Assembly (NCBI GenBank): GCA_002914805.1
Contig: JXTB01000109.1
Coordinates: forward strand, 127,437-191,436
Length of the DNA: 64,000 nt
Direction of reading: 5' to 3'
From: Parasponia andersonii
Taxonomy: Eukaryota > Streptophyta > Magnoliopsida > Rosales > Cannabaceae
The notes beneath the pieces were generated by a model that saw only the letters and a program-made list of their open reading frames with translations, ran no database searches and had not been told where the DNA came from. Below, one piece after another: positions 11,948-23,279 of the stretch (position 1 is the first letter of the stretch; every line of letters starts with the position of its first letter). A program made the translations under genes and the position numbers.

Positions 11948-14900
11948 CTATGCTTTAGCTTGGCTTCTTGCAGCATTTCGCCTCGCACAGCATCCCACAA
12001 AATATATCATGGACTGGCATTGATTCCACAACAAAAGGCAAGATAAATATAAATAAAATGGAGCAATTTAATACATGAATTAACTATATTATTCAAAGCC
12101 CATCTTGTATCACTATTCATTAAGTATTTCTTCAACTAGCTTCAATATTAATGCATTAAGATCAAAGAGTAGAGTTCCATTCAATATTGAACGACTTTTA
12201 TGAGACTCAACTGTCTATCATAAGCAGAGATGCATGTATTTTATTTTAATTTGATGATTATTGCAACTTGGTGATCAGAAAGACTTACCAAGACAAGAAA
12301 GAGAAAAACATTGAAGATTGCTACCACTCTCCACTCAGTTTTCATGTATTGTGCTACTCCGGCCCTATTAAAAGGATCAAAAAATTAAGCAAAAAAAAAA
12401 AGTAAAACATTTATGGGAAATGCTATCATTAGACGTTCAATTGACACATCACGACCATTGACTGTGGGCCTACTCCAATCAATGGCTAGGATTTGTCAAA
12501 CCCGTCATTTGCGTCAAACACTAGCACTCCTCATATATAGAGTCATGGTTATGATGTTTACTTGCAAGAATCACAATTATAGCACTTGATTTGGCGAGAA
12601 TTCTTGTAGAGTTTGCAGTCCTTGTTAGAACTTGTTGGATGAAAGCTCAAATCATAGAATGAAGCGTTTACAGCTGGATAACCACAACTATGAATGAAAT
12701 GGTAATGTCAGTAACCTGGAATTTCACTTGTCTTAAATATTGCCTAAAATTTATAGCAAATACAACTCCATAAATGTGAAATAAAGGAGGGAAACAAAGA
12801 ACATATGTACTCTTTTACAGCGAAAAGCTTCCTTCATTGTACTTTTATAAGCACGTTTGTAGAAAAATTAGAAAAAGATAACAGATAAGGAAGTTTGTGA
12901 AAGAACAAAAAATAAAAACAATGTAACTTACTCGGACGGTGGCCGACAGCAACCAGCCTCAATAGGGGTCAGTTTTGCTGATTTGTATTGCTTAAGAGTC
13001 TAAAAAATGACAGTTTTCTTAAGTCAACAAAATGAGATTGAAAAACTGAGCTCAAATGGAAGATAAGAGGGACTTTCAACAAGTTGAGAACATACACCTT
13101 ATACTTTTTTGACAGGTTATTGCAGTCTTCAGATTTTACAAGACAACTCTTCAAGTGCTTCCAGTTGTGAGTACTGTTCAGCTGAAAAAAAATAAATAAA
13201 TAAAAGAAGACCAAAGTAAAGATGATATTCAACCATCAATATCTCACATTGCTAATAACAAAAAATACTTACCTGATTTAAAAACCAGGAACTGTAATCT
13301 TTAAGTTGATACTCCTTGTATCTGACCAGACAAGATAACATTAATTGCTCCCATTAGACCAATTTATGCGTAAGGTTATCAAATAAAAGGAGAAGAGAGA
13401 GAGAGAGAGATGACTGTTTTCTGAAGGGCATGAAGCCCCACTCTTCAAATAGATAAGATAACTTGAAGCATATTGCTTATTAATGAGGTAAAAATCTACA
13501 CCTAGATCTCTCTATTTCATTTATTCTGTTTTTATAGCAGTACTTGTTAGGGAATAAACTCCCTAATAGACACACAATAGTGGAAGCGATAGAATAAATG
13601 TGAAAAATAATGCCAAAATAAAATAAACAAGACACACAAATTAGCGTGGTTCACCAAATTGACTACGTCTACGGAACTGCTGTTGATTTTCACTATTGGG
13701 AGAAAAATAACTTTTACAAGTGTTTCCACTTAACACTCTCAACTCACACCCCAGACCCAAAATACACCCATGAGAGAAACTGTATTTTTCTCTAACTCTT
13801 AAGAATAAAATCTTTCTATTTTACTCTCACTATGCTTGGTGTTTCTCACTTCTCTGGGATGATGAACAATGAGGGATGAGGACCTTATTTATAGTTGAGA
13901 CTCTTCCAAACTTTACACATTTTCCTCTCAAAGTTTCCTAATATACCACACTTATCACACACGGTTTGTACACGTTTTATTTTTCTTTTCTTTTACCGTA
14001 TATGATATGCAAACCGTGTTTTGCATACATGGTTAATACACTGAACATTTAATGCTCACTAACAATCTCCCACTTGAAGACTTGATTCCAATCATTTCTT
14101 CACCTTCGATCAATACAACAGCTCATCTCTCTCTTCTTCATGCTTGCAAGCCAACTGAAGCTGAACACAGCTTCAGTTTGTCAATGGTCACCATCTTAGT
14201 TAACATATCCGCTGGGTTCTTGCTTCCTGAAATCTTCTCTAGCACTAAGACTCCATCTTCCAAAGCTGAGCGTATGAAGTGATACCGAACCTGTATATGC
14301 TTTGTCCGAGCATGATACACAGGATTCTTCGCAAGATGAATAGCACTTTGATTGTCACAATGCAAAGCGTTTTTCCCATAATTATGACCCAGTTCCTCCA
14401 AGAAGCTTTGCAACCAAATCAACTCCTTGCTTGCTTCCGTCACAACAATATACTCTGCTTCAGTAGTAAATAGAGCGACAATCTTTTGTAACTTTGAGAC
14501 CCAACTAACAGCTGTACCACCTGATGTAAATACATATCCAGTAGTACTCTTCCTGCCGTCTATATCACCAGCCATGTCAGCATCCACATAGCCTTGTAAA
14601 CCCAGATCTGACTTTCTGAAGCACAAGGCCATGTTCTTGGTGCCTCTCAAGTACCTGAGAATCCACTTTACCGCTTCCCAGTACTGTTTTCCTGGATTGC
14701 TCATGTATCAGCTCACAACTCCCACTGCATGTGCTATATCCAGTCTTGTACACACCATGGCATACATAAGGCTGCCAATAGCAGAAGAATATGGCACCTT
14801 AGCCATGTGAACTCGTTTCTGCTCTGTTGAGGGTGACTGCTCCTTGGTTAGTTTGAAGTGACTAGCCAAAGGAGTACTTACAGGCTTTGCATTATCCATG

Positions 14901-17900
14901 TTGAATCTGCTAAGCACCTTCTTCACATACTCCTGAAATAACTTCAAACTCCCTTTCACCTTGTCTCTAGAAATCCGCATCCCAAGGATTTGCTTTGCAG
15001 CTCCTAAATCCTTCATAGAAAACTCCATTGACAATTCTTTCTTGAGCTTATCGATTTCCTCTATATTAGCTCCAGTAATTAACATATCATTTACATATAG
15101 AAGTAGAATAATATAGGAATTGTCAAATCTCTTCACGTAACAGCAATGATCTGCCCAGCACCGCAAGTAACCATTGTTACTCATGAATGCATCGAACTTC
15201 TTGTACCACTGTCTTAGAGCCTGTTTCAGGCCATACAGGCTCTTCTGAAGTTTGCACACCATTTTCTCTTTCCCTTGTACTTCAAAACCTTGTGGCTGCT
15301 TCATGTAAATTTCTTCTTCTAGGTCACCATGAAGAAAGGCCGTCTTGACATCTAATGGCTCTAGATGCAAGTCTTCTTTAGCCACCAACCCAAGTACTAT
15401 TCTGATAGTAGTCAATTTAACCACTGGAGAAAAAATCTCAGTGTAGTCGATGCCTTCCTTCTGTTGAAAGCCTTTAACAACAAGTCTTGCTTTGTACCGC
15501 TTGCTACCATCATGTTCTTCCTTTATTCGGTACACCCACTTGTTGTGTAATGCCTTCTTTCTTTCTGGTAGTTCGGCCAGTTCCCATGTCTGATTGGACG
15601 CCAGTGACTCCATCTCATCTTTCATGACTAACTCCCACTTGGTTGACTCAACATTTTGCACTGCTTCTTCATAAGCCTCTGGCTCGCCTTTATCAGTCAA
15701 CAGAATGTAATGCAGTGCTGGAGAATATCTCTGAGGAGGTCAAATTGTTCTGGAAGATCTTCTGAGTTCACCCACTGGGGTCTGTGGGTCTGCTGCTGGT
15801 GCTACAGCTTCTTGATCTTTTTCGCCATCATTAATCTTCATTTCATCTATTGGGACCTCATTCAATGGTATTACCCCAACTGTTTGGTAGAGACGCCAGA
15901 AGAATTAGGGCACGGACTTTATCGTCGAAATTAATTTCGACGGACATCAACTGAGAAACGATTGTGTTGAACTCATTTATGTGTTACAACTGAAGCACCT
16001 TCTCCCATCTTTAAACAAAATAACTTTTTCATCAGATGTACCTTGTTATTTGCCGACGGCTTCTCATACATGTCTGACAGGATGCTCATCATCTCTGCTG
16101 TAATTTTTGCCTCCGCCACATTATGAGCAACGTTCTTTGTTAGTGTTAATCGGATTACGCCTAACACTTGTCGATCAAGGAGTTGCCAGTCGTCGTCCTC
16201 TATCGTCTCTTGGTTCTTCCCTGAGAGAGGCTGATGCAATTTTTTACTATGCAAATAATCATTGATCTGCAATCTCCAGTACGAGAAGTCTGTACCGTCG
16301 AACTTGTCAATTCTGGGTCCTGATCCTTCACCTCCGGCCATCGCCCCACTAAAATATCGAACGAAACTCTGATACCAGTTGTTAGGGAATAAACTCCCTG
16401 ATAGACACACAATAGTGGAAGCGATAGAATAAATGTGAAAAATAATGCCAAAATAAAATAAACAAGACACACAAATTAGCGTGGTTCACCAAATTGGCTA
16501 CGTCCTCGGAGCTGCTGTTGATTTTCACTATTGGGAGAAAAATAACCTTTACAAGTGTTTCCACTTAACACTCTCAACTCACACTCCAGACCTCGAATAC
16601 ACCTAAGAGAGAAACTGTATTTTTCTCTAACTCTTAAGAATAAAATCTCTCTATTTTACTCTCACTATGCTTGGTATTTCTCACTTCTCAGGGATAATGA
16701 GCAATGAGAGATGAAGACCCTATTTATAGTTGAGGCTCCTCCAAATTTTACACATTTTCCTCTCAAAGTTTCCTAATATACCACACTTATCACACGCGGT
16801 TTGTACACGTTTTATTTTTCTTTTCTTTTACCGTGTATGATATGCAAACCGTGTTTTGCATACACGGTTAATACACTGTGCATTTAATGCTCACTAACAG
16901 TACTTGCATTAGATAAACTGCATGAAATCTTACCTCAAACCATCGACACTGTGACCGGAACCATTGTTTGTTACGATGAACCTACAAGTGAAAAAGAGAT
17001 TATTCAGCATCCAACTCTTAATAATTGATACCAGAGGCGCTCTAGTAATACTCATAATGCATAAATCTAGCACTTTTAGCAGGTAAAAATATCATAATTC
17101 TGACCAAAATTTTATTGGCATCTGCTCCTTTTCTGCTCATATAAACTCAGAAACAGCTGATAATTTTGGTAACTACTGATAACTATGCTTGCCCCTAATG
17201 CTTCCATTCAGTCCATTCTAACCAGATAATCCTACCTATACTGTTGTTATGTGAACAAGGGTTACCTAAAGCAGTCATGATCATTATGAACTACAGACTA
17301 TGGATCCTACTTTTACTCTGATCAAGAATTAGTAAATGAAAAGCAGAAGTCTATGTCTCATAATAAAACGTGTAACAGTCAAATTGAATGAAAGCATCAT
17401 CAGCATTTTGAAGAATTACTGCTTATTATCAAATAAATATAGCTACGTTGCAGAATTCAATACGAAAGTAACTATAATAATCTAGGACATATAAAACACT
17501 GAAGTTCAACGGAACATAAGCACTTACGCTAACACGGTAAATACCAGAATTCCCACCAATATGAAGCAGAGCAGGATCAGATACTGCAAGTGAAAAGTCA
17601 AGGAGGATGCAGGAAAGAAAATTGAAAAACAAATATGGACAATCACAAAATTTACAATCTTCGCATTGTTATCACAAGGATACAATCCACAAAAGTATGG
17701 AGCTATTCTTTAGTGCACCCAAGAAGCCGATTATAGACCTAAACACCCAAAAAAAAAAGAACAATTGACATGTCCATGTCTAAGAGAATACATAACAATG
17801 GAAGTACAAAGGACTAATGATGAAACATCTTACACAAGGAAGATAACACCGCCGAGGCATATGACCGGAAGTGTTAGGGATCTTCGACAGCCGTCATGAT

Positions 17901-18327
17901 GAGTACTCATCCACACCCCAAATACAACCACAGCCACTGCTAAAAACTGTTCATATATAGAAAGCATTTAAACCCCTTGTTGTTCAGATACAACAAAAAT
18001 AAAAAGTGAAAAAAAAGGTAGCTTGATTTGGTAACTAAACAATGAAAATTCTAAGAGGGTTTTCTAAAGACCCTTTTAAGCAAAGACTGTAGATTGCAGT
18101 GTGACATTATGAATAATGAAGCAAAAACTTAAAAACCGATTAGAGATGTTATAACCTAACAACAGTGGCAAAATAACAAGAAATGAAGGAAACAAAAAAA
18201 AGGGCTTCTCCAGAATGTGATACAGAAGCTGATAATGAACAAGAAAGAGATTAAGGAGCAAGAAGAAAGCTACCATGGTAAGAAAGTTGATCCATCTGAT
18301 CACAAAGGTACTTGTTCCAACACCCAT
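11948..18327 (-). CDS. TET10: Tetraspanin, TET10 type
   Basis: Four-pass membrane protein that organises membrane microdomains; 264 aa. Eleven exons join in frame: 18327-18274, 17946-17834, 17738-17684, 17583-17528, 16981-16934, 13321-13273, 13181-13098, 12999-12932, 12687-12562, 12364-12289, 12013-11948. It begins MGVGTSTFVIRWINFLTM (TM1). TM2 and TM3 lie in exons 2-4, then comes a large extracellular loop with VKSEDC, the plant tetraspanin signature GCCRPPSDCGY and CYNCDSC. TM4 is followed by a short tail, GCCARRNAARSQAKA. The many introns and the N-terminus match my memory of Arabidopsis TET10; most plant tetraspanins have one intron. Intron 5 (13322-16933) is inflated by a copia insertion and would otherwise be about 250 bases. 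Splicing across it was not tested. Confidence 0.92.
13540..13544. repeat. Copia target-site duplication (GTACT), left
   Basis: Identical to 16900-16904. Both copies abut the LTR ends. Confidence 0.9.
13545..14064 (-). repeat. Copia 3' LTR
   Basis: Starts TGTTAGGGAATAAACTCC, ends CTCACTAACA, and pairs with 16380-16899. It lies at the 3' side in element orientation because the RNase H domain is adjacent. Confidence 0.93.
14065..14075 (-). other. Copia polypurine tract
   Basis: On the minus strand AAGTGGGAGAT directly precedes the TGTTAG of the 3' LTR. This is the usual plus-strand priming site in plant copia elements. Confidence 0.75.
14138..15872 (-). pseudogene. Copia pol fragment: reverse transcriptase and RNase H
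   Basis: One reading frame runs through the pre-RT linker, the RVT_2 reverse transcriptase (WVYRIKEEHDGSKRYKARLV, DVKTAFLHGDLEEEIYMKQP, QKSLYGLKQA) and RNase H (DADMAGDIDGRKSTTGYVF, TKHIQVRYHFIR). Nonsense codons interrupt it at 15740-15742 and about 14705-14707. The catalytic YVDD box reads YVND. Integrase and protease are absent, so the product could not support transposition. Confidence 0.9.
15880..16341 (-). pseudogene. Copia gag fragment
   Basis: Starts MAGGEGSGPRIDKFDGTDF, a typical copia gag N-terminus (UBN2-type domain). It is open for 123 codons to 15973. A one-base frameshift near 15975 moves the reading frame, after which gag-like sequence continues with FDDKVRALILLASLP. It stops near 15880, where pol sequence begins abruptly. 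The zinc knuckle is missing. Confidence 0.85.
16367..16377 (-). other. Copia primer binding site (initiator Met tRNA)
   Basis: On the minus strand this reads TGGTATCAGAG, complementary to the 3' end of plant initiator methionine tRNA. It starts two bases inside the 5' LTR. Confidence 0.85.
16380..16899 (-). repeat. Copia 5' LTR
   Basis: Same length and ends as the partner LTR at 13545-14064. In element orientation the PBS and gag follow it. Confidence 0.93.
16900..16904. repeat. Copia target-site duplication (GTACT), right
   Basis: Identical to 13540-13544. Confidence 0.9.
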
Positions 18328-19624
18328 TTTCTCTTTTACTCTGCTAAACCTTACGAAATAAAGCACACAGAGGNGGGGAGAAAGGAGAAAAGAGATGTTT
18401 CTTCCGAAACACTAGTAAGAAGCACTTGCACTTCAAGAGAGAGATTATAGAACATTGAGTTTTATCCCCAAAAAACAATAAATAAATAACTAAAAGAAGT
18501 TTGCAAGGGAAGGGTATTTTAGTCAAATACAAAGGAGGTATACGCATGGTTCATGTTTCCCATGGTTTGAAATCGGACACGACACGACACAAAAGATATA
18601 ACGGACAGATTTTGATTTTAAACCCTTTTGGCTTTTGCTTAGATATAATAGGCGGCATCTTGTTAAGTAAAACGACAATCTATGTTCAGTCAAAACGAGA
18701 CAGTGACACACACCCGAAGGCCGAAACTAACTAAAAGGTACAACGTTGACGACTCACGCTGTCCTCGGACAACAGTGTATCTAATACGTATCTATGTCAT
18801 TTTCCCTTTTTTTTTTTTTAATGTAAAAAACGAAAACCTTCCTCCTTTCTAGTCTAATACGTATCCATGTCATTTTCCCTTTTTTTGTTTTAATGTAAAA
18901 AACGAAAACCTTCCTCCTTTCTAGTTTATTTTTTTTGTCCAAAAGTATTTCAAGTAGAAAAAAACAAGAGACAATATTATTTTTGTATTTTGTATTTTAA
19001 TACTTTATTCATTTTATAGTTTATGTTTTAGTTATTATCAATATTGATTCTTAAATTTAAAATTTGTTACAAATTAATATTCTGACGCTAATTTAGAACA
19101 GTTAATTTATCAAAATAATTTAATAAATTTATTCTTGGATAAGTTTTTATATGGTTTATATCGAAAGCGTGGATGACAGTGATATTGATTGAATCCTCAA
19201 ACCTACTTTCGATATAGGAATCATCTTAGTGTCTCACGTCCATTATAGAAAGACTCCTCCTTGAATGCTTGTGGTTAGTGGTATTACAAGAACAACCACC
19301 ACTAAAGAGCACTTACCGGAATTGTTTAGATAGAAAGAGAGAGAAAGAGAGATGCGAGAGATAGCGTATCTTTTTTTTCTATGTTATTTTTCAAACATTC
19401 TGCTTTATAAATTAGTAAGAGAGCGTACATATATTTTCTATTCAAATAAGGATATTCCCTTATCCCTAAAGAATAAGAAAAAAAATCTATAATTAATAGA
19501 GACCTATCAGATATTAATACATTGATTCAAATTAAGCATTCAAATATCTTATAGGACTTTGACCCAAAAGTCCAATAATTTATTTTCAATTTTTTAAATA
19601 ACATATTGGTAAATTAATTACTCT
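18328..19624. other. TET10 upstream region, no gene
   Basis: AT-rich sequence holding the TET10 5' UTR and promoter, an ambiguous base at 18374 and the 73-base duplication. No exon is seen between 18328 and the gypsy element. Confidence 0.5.
18780..18925. repeat. 73-base tandem duplication upstream of TET10
   Basis: Two consecutive near-identical units begin TCTAATACGTATC at 18780 and 18853. Each contains a poly-T tract and ends CTTCCTCCTTTCTAGT. It is about 450 bases upstream of the TET10 start codon. Confidence 0.85.
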
Positions 19625-19629
19625 AAATT
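19625..19629. repeat. Gypsy target-site duplication (AAATT), left
   Basis: Identical to 28970-28974. Confidence 0.8.
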
Positions 19630-19843
19630 TGTAAAAACCTAGATTTTGAGAGGGTAATTTGCACATTTTACCAATTTTTCGAATATAATATTGGGGGGAT
19701 TAATTTGCAAAAATTCTGTGCAGAAGAACTAAATTGCAATTTTTAGAGGACTGATTTGAAAGAGATTTGAAAGTTGGGGACTTATGTGTAATTTTTGAAA
19801 AAAATTGCACAGTCCTATAAGACAGGGCCACGTGCCCTGTCCT

Positions 19844-19877
<34 letters not shown>

Positions 19878-21919
19878 TCTCCCTCGGCCGCCGACGTCAG
19901 ACCGCCATAGGAGTCGTCGCCGCCGTCGTCTGCCCGTGCAACCGACCGGCTCTCTCTCTCTTTTTCTCTCGGATCTCCCTCGGCCGCCGACGTCAGACCG
20001 CCATAGGAGCCGTCGCCGCCGTCGTCTGCCCGTGCAACCGACCGGCAAAGCCTCCCCGTGCGACGCCAAACACGCGCCGCCCGTCCCTGGTCGCCACCGT
20101 CGCCTGCAACGCCAGAAAAGCTCAAAAGTTGCCATTTCAGATTTTTAGCTGTCGGCAACAATTCCGACCACCATTCGACCTCCAACTGGTCCCGATTGAT
20201 TCGTCTCGTTGCAAGAATCATCAAGATATATATATCTCAACCCTATTTTGTCCGGATTGAAAGTTATCATTTTTGGTGTTTTGAGTTTAAGTTTGACTTT
20301 TTGATCTGGCCGTTGGATTGTGTTTTGTTGTCATTTTTGGATTGTACTCCAAAAATGGAGAAGTTTGATATATATATATATATTGTCTATGTTTGGTGAC
20401 CGGCACAGAAATTGAGATCAGACGATCGAGATTTGCCTCGATTTGCATGCCACCGGCTCGGTGTGGGCCTAGACCCGAATTGGACAAGTTATATATCTAA
20501 CCTAGCTATCTGGGATGCTAGGAATTCAGTGAAGAGGTCCGTTTGTGGAATTGAAGCTCCGTTATGAAGTTGGTTTTTCGCAAGAGGATGATCGAGGACT
20601 TCGAATTGGTTCCCGACCTTCCGGGCGATCGTCAACGACATCCTGAGGATTCGATAGCGTGGTATTGCTATTCGAGCGAGGTAGGAACTCAATTACCCTT
20701 GTTTTATATCGTTTTCGAATAAAACTTATTTTCTACAACATATGAGAACAAATGTGATTTTTAGTTTTCTTGAACATCTGTGACGGGAATTGATTGTGTG
20801 ATGTATACCTATTGTATTGCTCTGGGAATTTTTTGAGTGCAGATTATTTTGGGTATATTAAAAATAAGGCCGTTATGCTGCCCGTTTTTCTATAAAACCT
20901 AGTATGCTGATTTTATCGAAAAACTCGAACATAATTATTTTCACACTTCGGTTCTGTATTGCACATGTCATAGGATCATACATGAGCACCGTGTTAGCAT
21001 CGTAGGTTTACAGTGTGGCGCTGCGTGCCCCACCGTCGGTGTAGAGTCTATAAACCCGTGCAGAGTTTTGTTACTTCTGATTACCTCCCCATTTGGCAGG
21101 CATAGGCAATTCGGTTGCCCCTCCAAGTTTGGTAGGCGACATACAGGTGTCTCTTCTGAGTATGGGCATAGGTGTCAGGCAGACTGTTAGGCATACTTAG
21201 TGCCATCATCCTAGGTTTCCACATATGAGAGGATGAGAGCTCATAGGTATGGGTTAACTTGTGTCATGTGCATATGAATTGAATAGTTTTGATTATACTT
21301 GTTTTATATATATATATATATATGTGGATTTCTGGTTTTGGATTATATTTATATATATATATATATATGTATGTTTTAGACTAAACTAACTATGTAGGAA
21401 TTTGCCATCACTAAAATGTTTTCGACCGGGTAATTATTTTTCCTACTAGGCATTTTCTGCTCACTCCTTCTTCCCTTTCTCAGGTGGTGTCCAGTGCAAT
21501 CTTGGTGATCAAGAGGAGTAAGAGGTCATCTTGACTGTAGTTCGTTATCTTGGTAAATCTAGAAGCTTGTTGTCATGGTGTTTGGATTGTTTGGTTTTTG
21601 TGTTAATATTGAACCAAGATTACTACTTTCTATTTTTTCTGAGAACTTATGTATGCCATTCTGGAATTTGAGTTTCATTGTGGGTGATGTTGTTGCTTGG
21701 ATTTATATTTGATTTCGTATTTTTAAATAATTATTCGATCTATATTTAATGGTGTATGCGAACTGCGGGAGTGGTTCACGGGATGAAATTCCGATTATTT
21801 TATTTAAATGGACCGTTTTATAAAAACTAGAACTTTTGACACTTTTCAAATAAATCAAGGAATTTTCCACCTTTGTGAAATTCCTCTTCTACCACTGGCT
21901 CGGGTTTTGGGTCGTGACA
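19630..21919 (+). repeat. Gypsy 5' LTR
   Basis: 2290 bases. Longer than the 3' LTR mainly because of a 96-base tandem duplication at about 19871-20062. Contains CT and TA microsatellites. Confidence 0.92.
19871..20062. repeat. 96-base tandem duplication in the 5' LTR
   Basis: The unit beginning TCTCGGATCTCCCTCGGCCG at about 19871 recurs at 19967, with very few differences. The 3' LTR has a single copy of the corresponding sequence (from about 27047). Confidence 0.85.
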
Positions 21920-21927
21920 AAAATTTT

Positions 21928-21939
21928 TGGTATCAGAAC
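21928..21939 (+). other. Gypsy primer binding site (initiator Met tRNA)
   Basis: TGGTATCAGAAC lies eight bases inside the 5' LTR end. It differs by one base from the usual TGGTATCAGAGC. Confidence 0.8.
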
Positions 21940-22053
21940 TTTGAGTTTAACAGCTCGAACGTATCACCATTAAACTAGATTGAAGTTGATTTTATGACAA
22001 GCATTCATCATTATCGCATTAACAGTTTGATATATTGTTTCAGACTTGTAACG

Positions 22054-23264
22054 ATGCCTCCTAGAAGAGTTCCGAGGCACTAGCCGGGTACCGAACCTCC
22101 TCGTCCGGATTTCACTCATCTGATCGAGGCAATGCAGCAGGCATTCGTCCAGGTGAGCAATCGAGACTATCAGCCTCCAACTCCAAAGGAACGTCAGTTG
22201 GATCAGGTAATCATCTCCAGCGGTTCATGCGTCTCCAATTAGGGCAGTTTGATGGTAGACCAGAAGCTCTCACAGCAATTGCTTGGTTATGTGAGATGGA
22301 GAGGCACTTTTAGGCCCTTGGTACTCCGGTTGAGTTTTGGGCTATGTTTGTTGTTATCTGTTTGACGGGGAGTGTCATTCGTTGGTGAGAAACAGTGGAA
22401 CGGATGCAAGATGTAGTGGGCTTGACTTGGGAAGACTTTGAGCAGATTTTCAAGGCCCAGTATGCCAATGAAGATCAACAGAATAAAGTTGTGAACCGGT
22501 TTGAGATGTTGATTCAAGGTAATAGAACGGTGAATGAGTACCTAATAGAGTTTATTGAGTTGGCAAGTGTTACTCTTAGACTGGGTACGAGTGAGAAGTA
22601 CCGAGCTGCTAAGTTTAGAAGTCGTCTGAATCGGAACATTTTCAACAGGATTAATACTCAGACCTTCAATACTCTTCCTGAGATTGCAGTGGCTACCCAG
22701 CAGGCAGAGGCCATCGAAGAAGGATTAGATTCCAAGAGGAACCAGCGGAGAGGTAATGACAGGAAAGCCACCATAATGAACTAGGGGTAATGGTCAGCCA
22801 AGGGTACTCCGAACAGTGGGAGCTCAAACAGCAATGGTTCTTCAGGGGGTGGTAGAGGCAGTCCGTACGGAGGATATTTTGTTTGTGATCAGTAGAGTCA
22901 TCGGAAGAAGGAGTATCCCAACCGTCTACAGAAATCTCCTCTTTCTCAGGGGGGATTGCAGAGGAGCCAGTCTGATTTTTTTTCTTATCAAAACACTCAA
23001 GCAAGGCCGCAATAGTCACGGGGTACTTTGCAGGCTTTTACTTTCCCTCAGCCTTATCAGCATCAGTATCGCCCTTAGAGTTTTACTCAGAGTTTTCCAA
23101 CTCCTTAGGCCTCAGGGTAGGATAGGCGCGAATATGGCAGTAGTGGTCCAGGATCCAGCAGTAGCCATCCTAGTCAGGGGACAGGCAATAAGGGGAAAGA
23201 GAAGGTGACTGAACAAGCCTATGCTTTTACTGGGGTAGACGACACTCAGGATCACACCGGCTAA
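22054..23264 (+). pseudogene. Gypsy gag, decayed
   Basis: The likely start is ATG at 22054 (MPPRRVPRH), hit by a stop at codon 10. A frame change near 22195 leads into the frame shared with pol. There the Retrotrans_gag capsid core is readable (WEDFEQIFKAQYANEDQQNK, RTVNEYLIEF), open at 22395-22784. Stops lie at about 22312, 22386, 22782, 22893, 23013, 23079, 23109, 23118 and 23262. Most are TAG where a glutamine would be expected. The zinc-knuckle region near 22885-22910 has lost part of its Cys/His pattern. Confidence 0.85.
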
Positions 23265-23279
23265 GGTGTTGTTGACGGT

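Larger units (their letters stand above)
13545..16899 (-). mobile_element. Internally deleted Ty1/copia element in TET10 intron 5
   Basis: Two 520-base LTRs (13545-14064 and 16380-16899) start TGTTAG and end CTAACA. They flank a short internal region whose genes read on the minus strand. The target duplication GTACT is perfect on both sides. The LTRs differ at about 28 positions by my eye count. PBS and polypurine tract are present. Coding content is a gag fragment joined directly to the pre-RT part of pol; most of gag's C-terminus, protease and integrase are missing. It is therefore non-autonomous and decayed. It shares the host gene's orientation. Confidence 0.95.

Noticed and set aside
14052-14473. 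Plus-strand ORFs across the copia RNase H region
   Set aside because: Shadows of the minus-strand pol frame.
19795-20260. Several 100-150 codon ORFs in both strands of the gypsy LTR
   Set aside because: They come from CT repeats and GC-rich duplicated LTR sequence; the reading shifts between LTR copies and no domain is seen.
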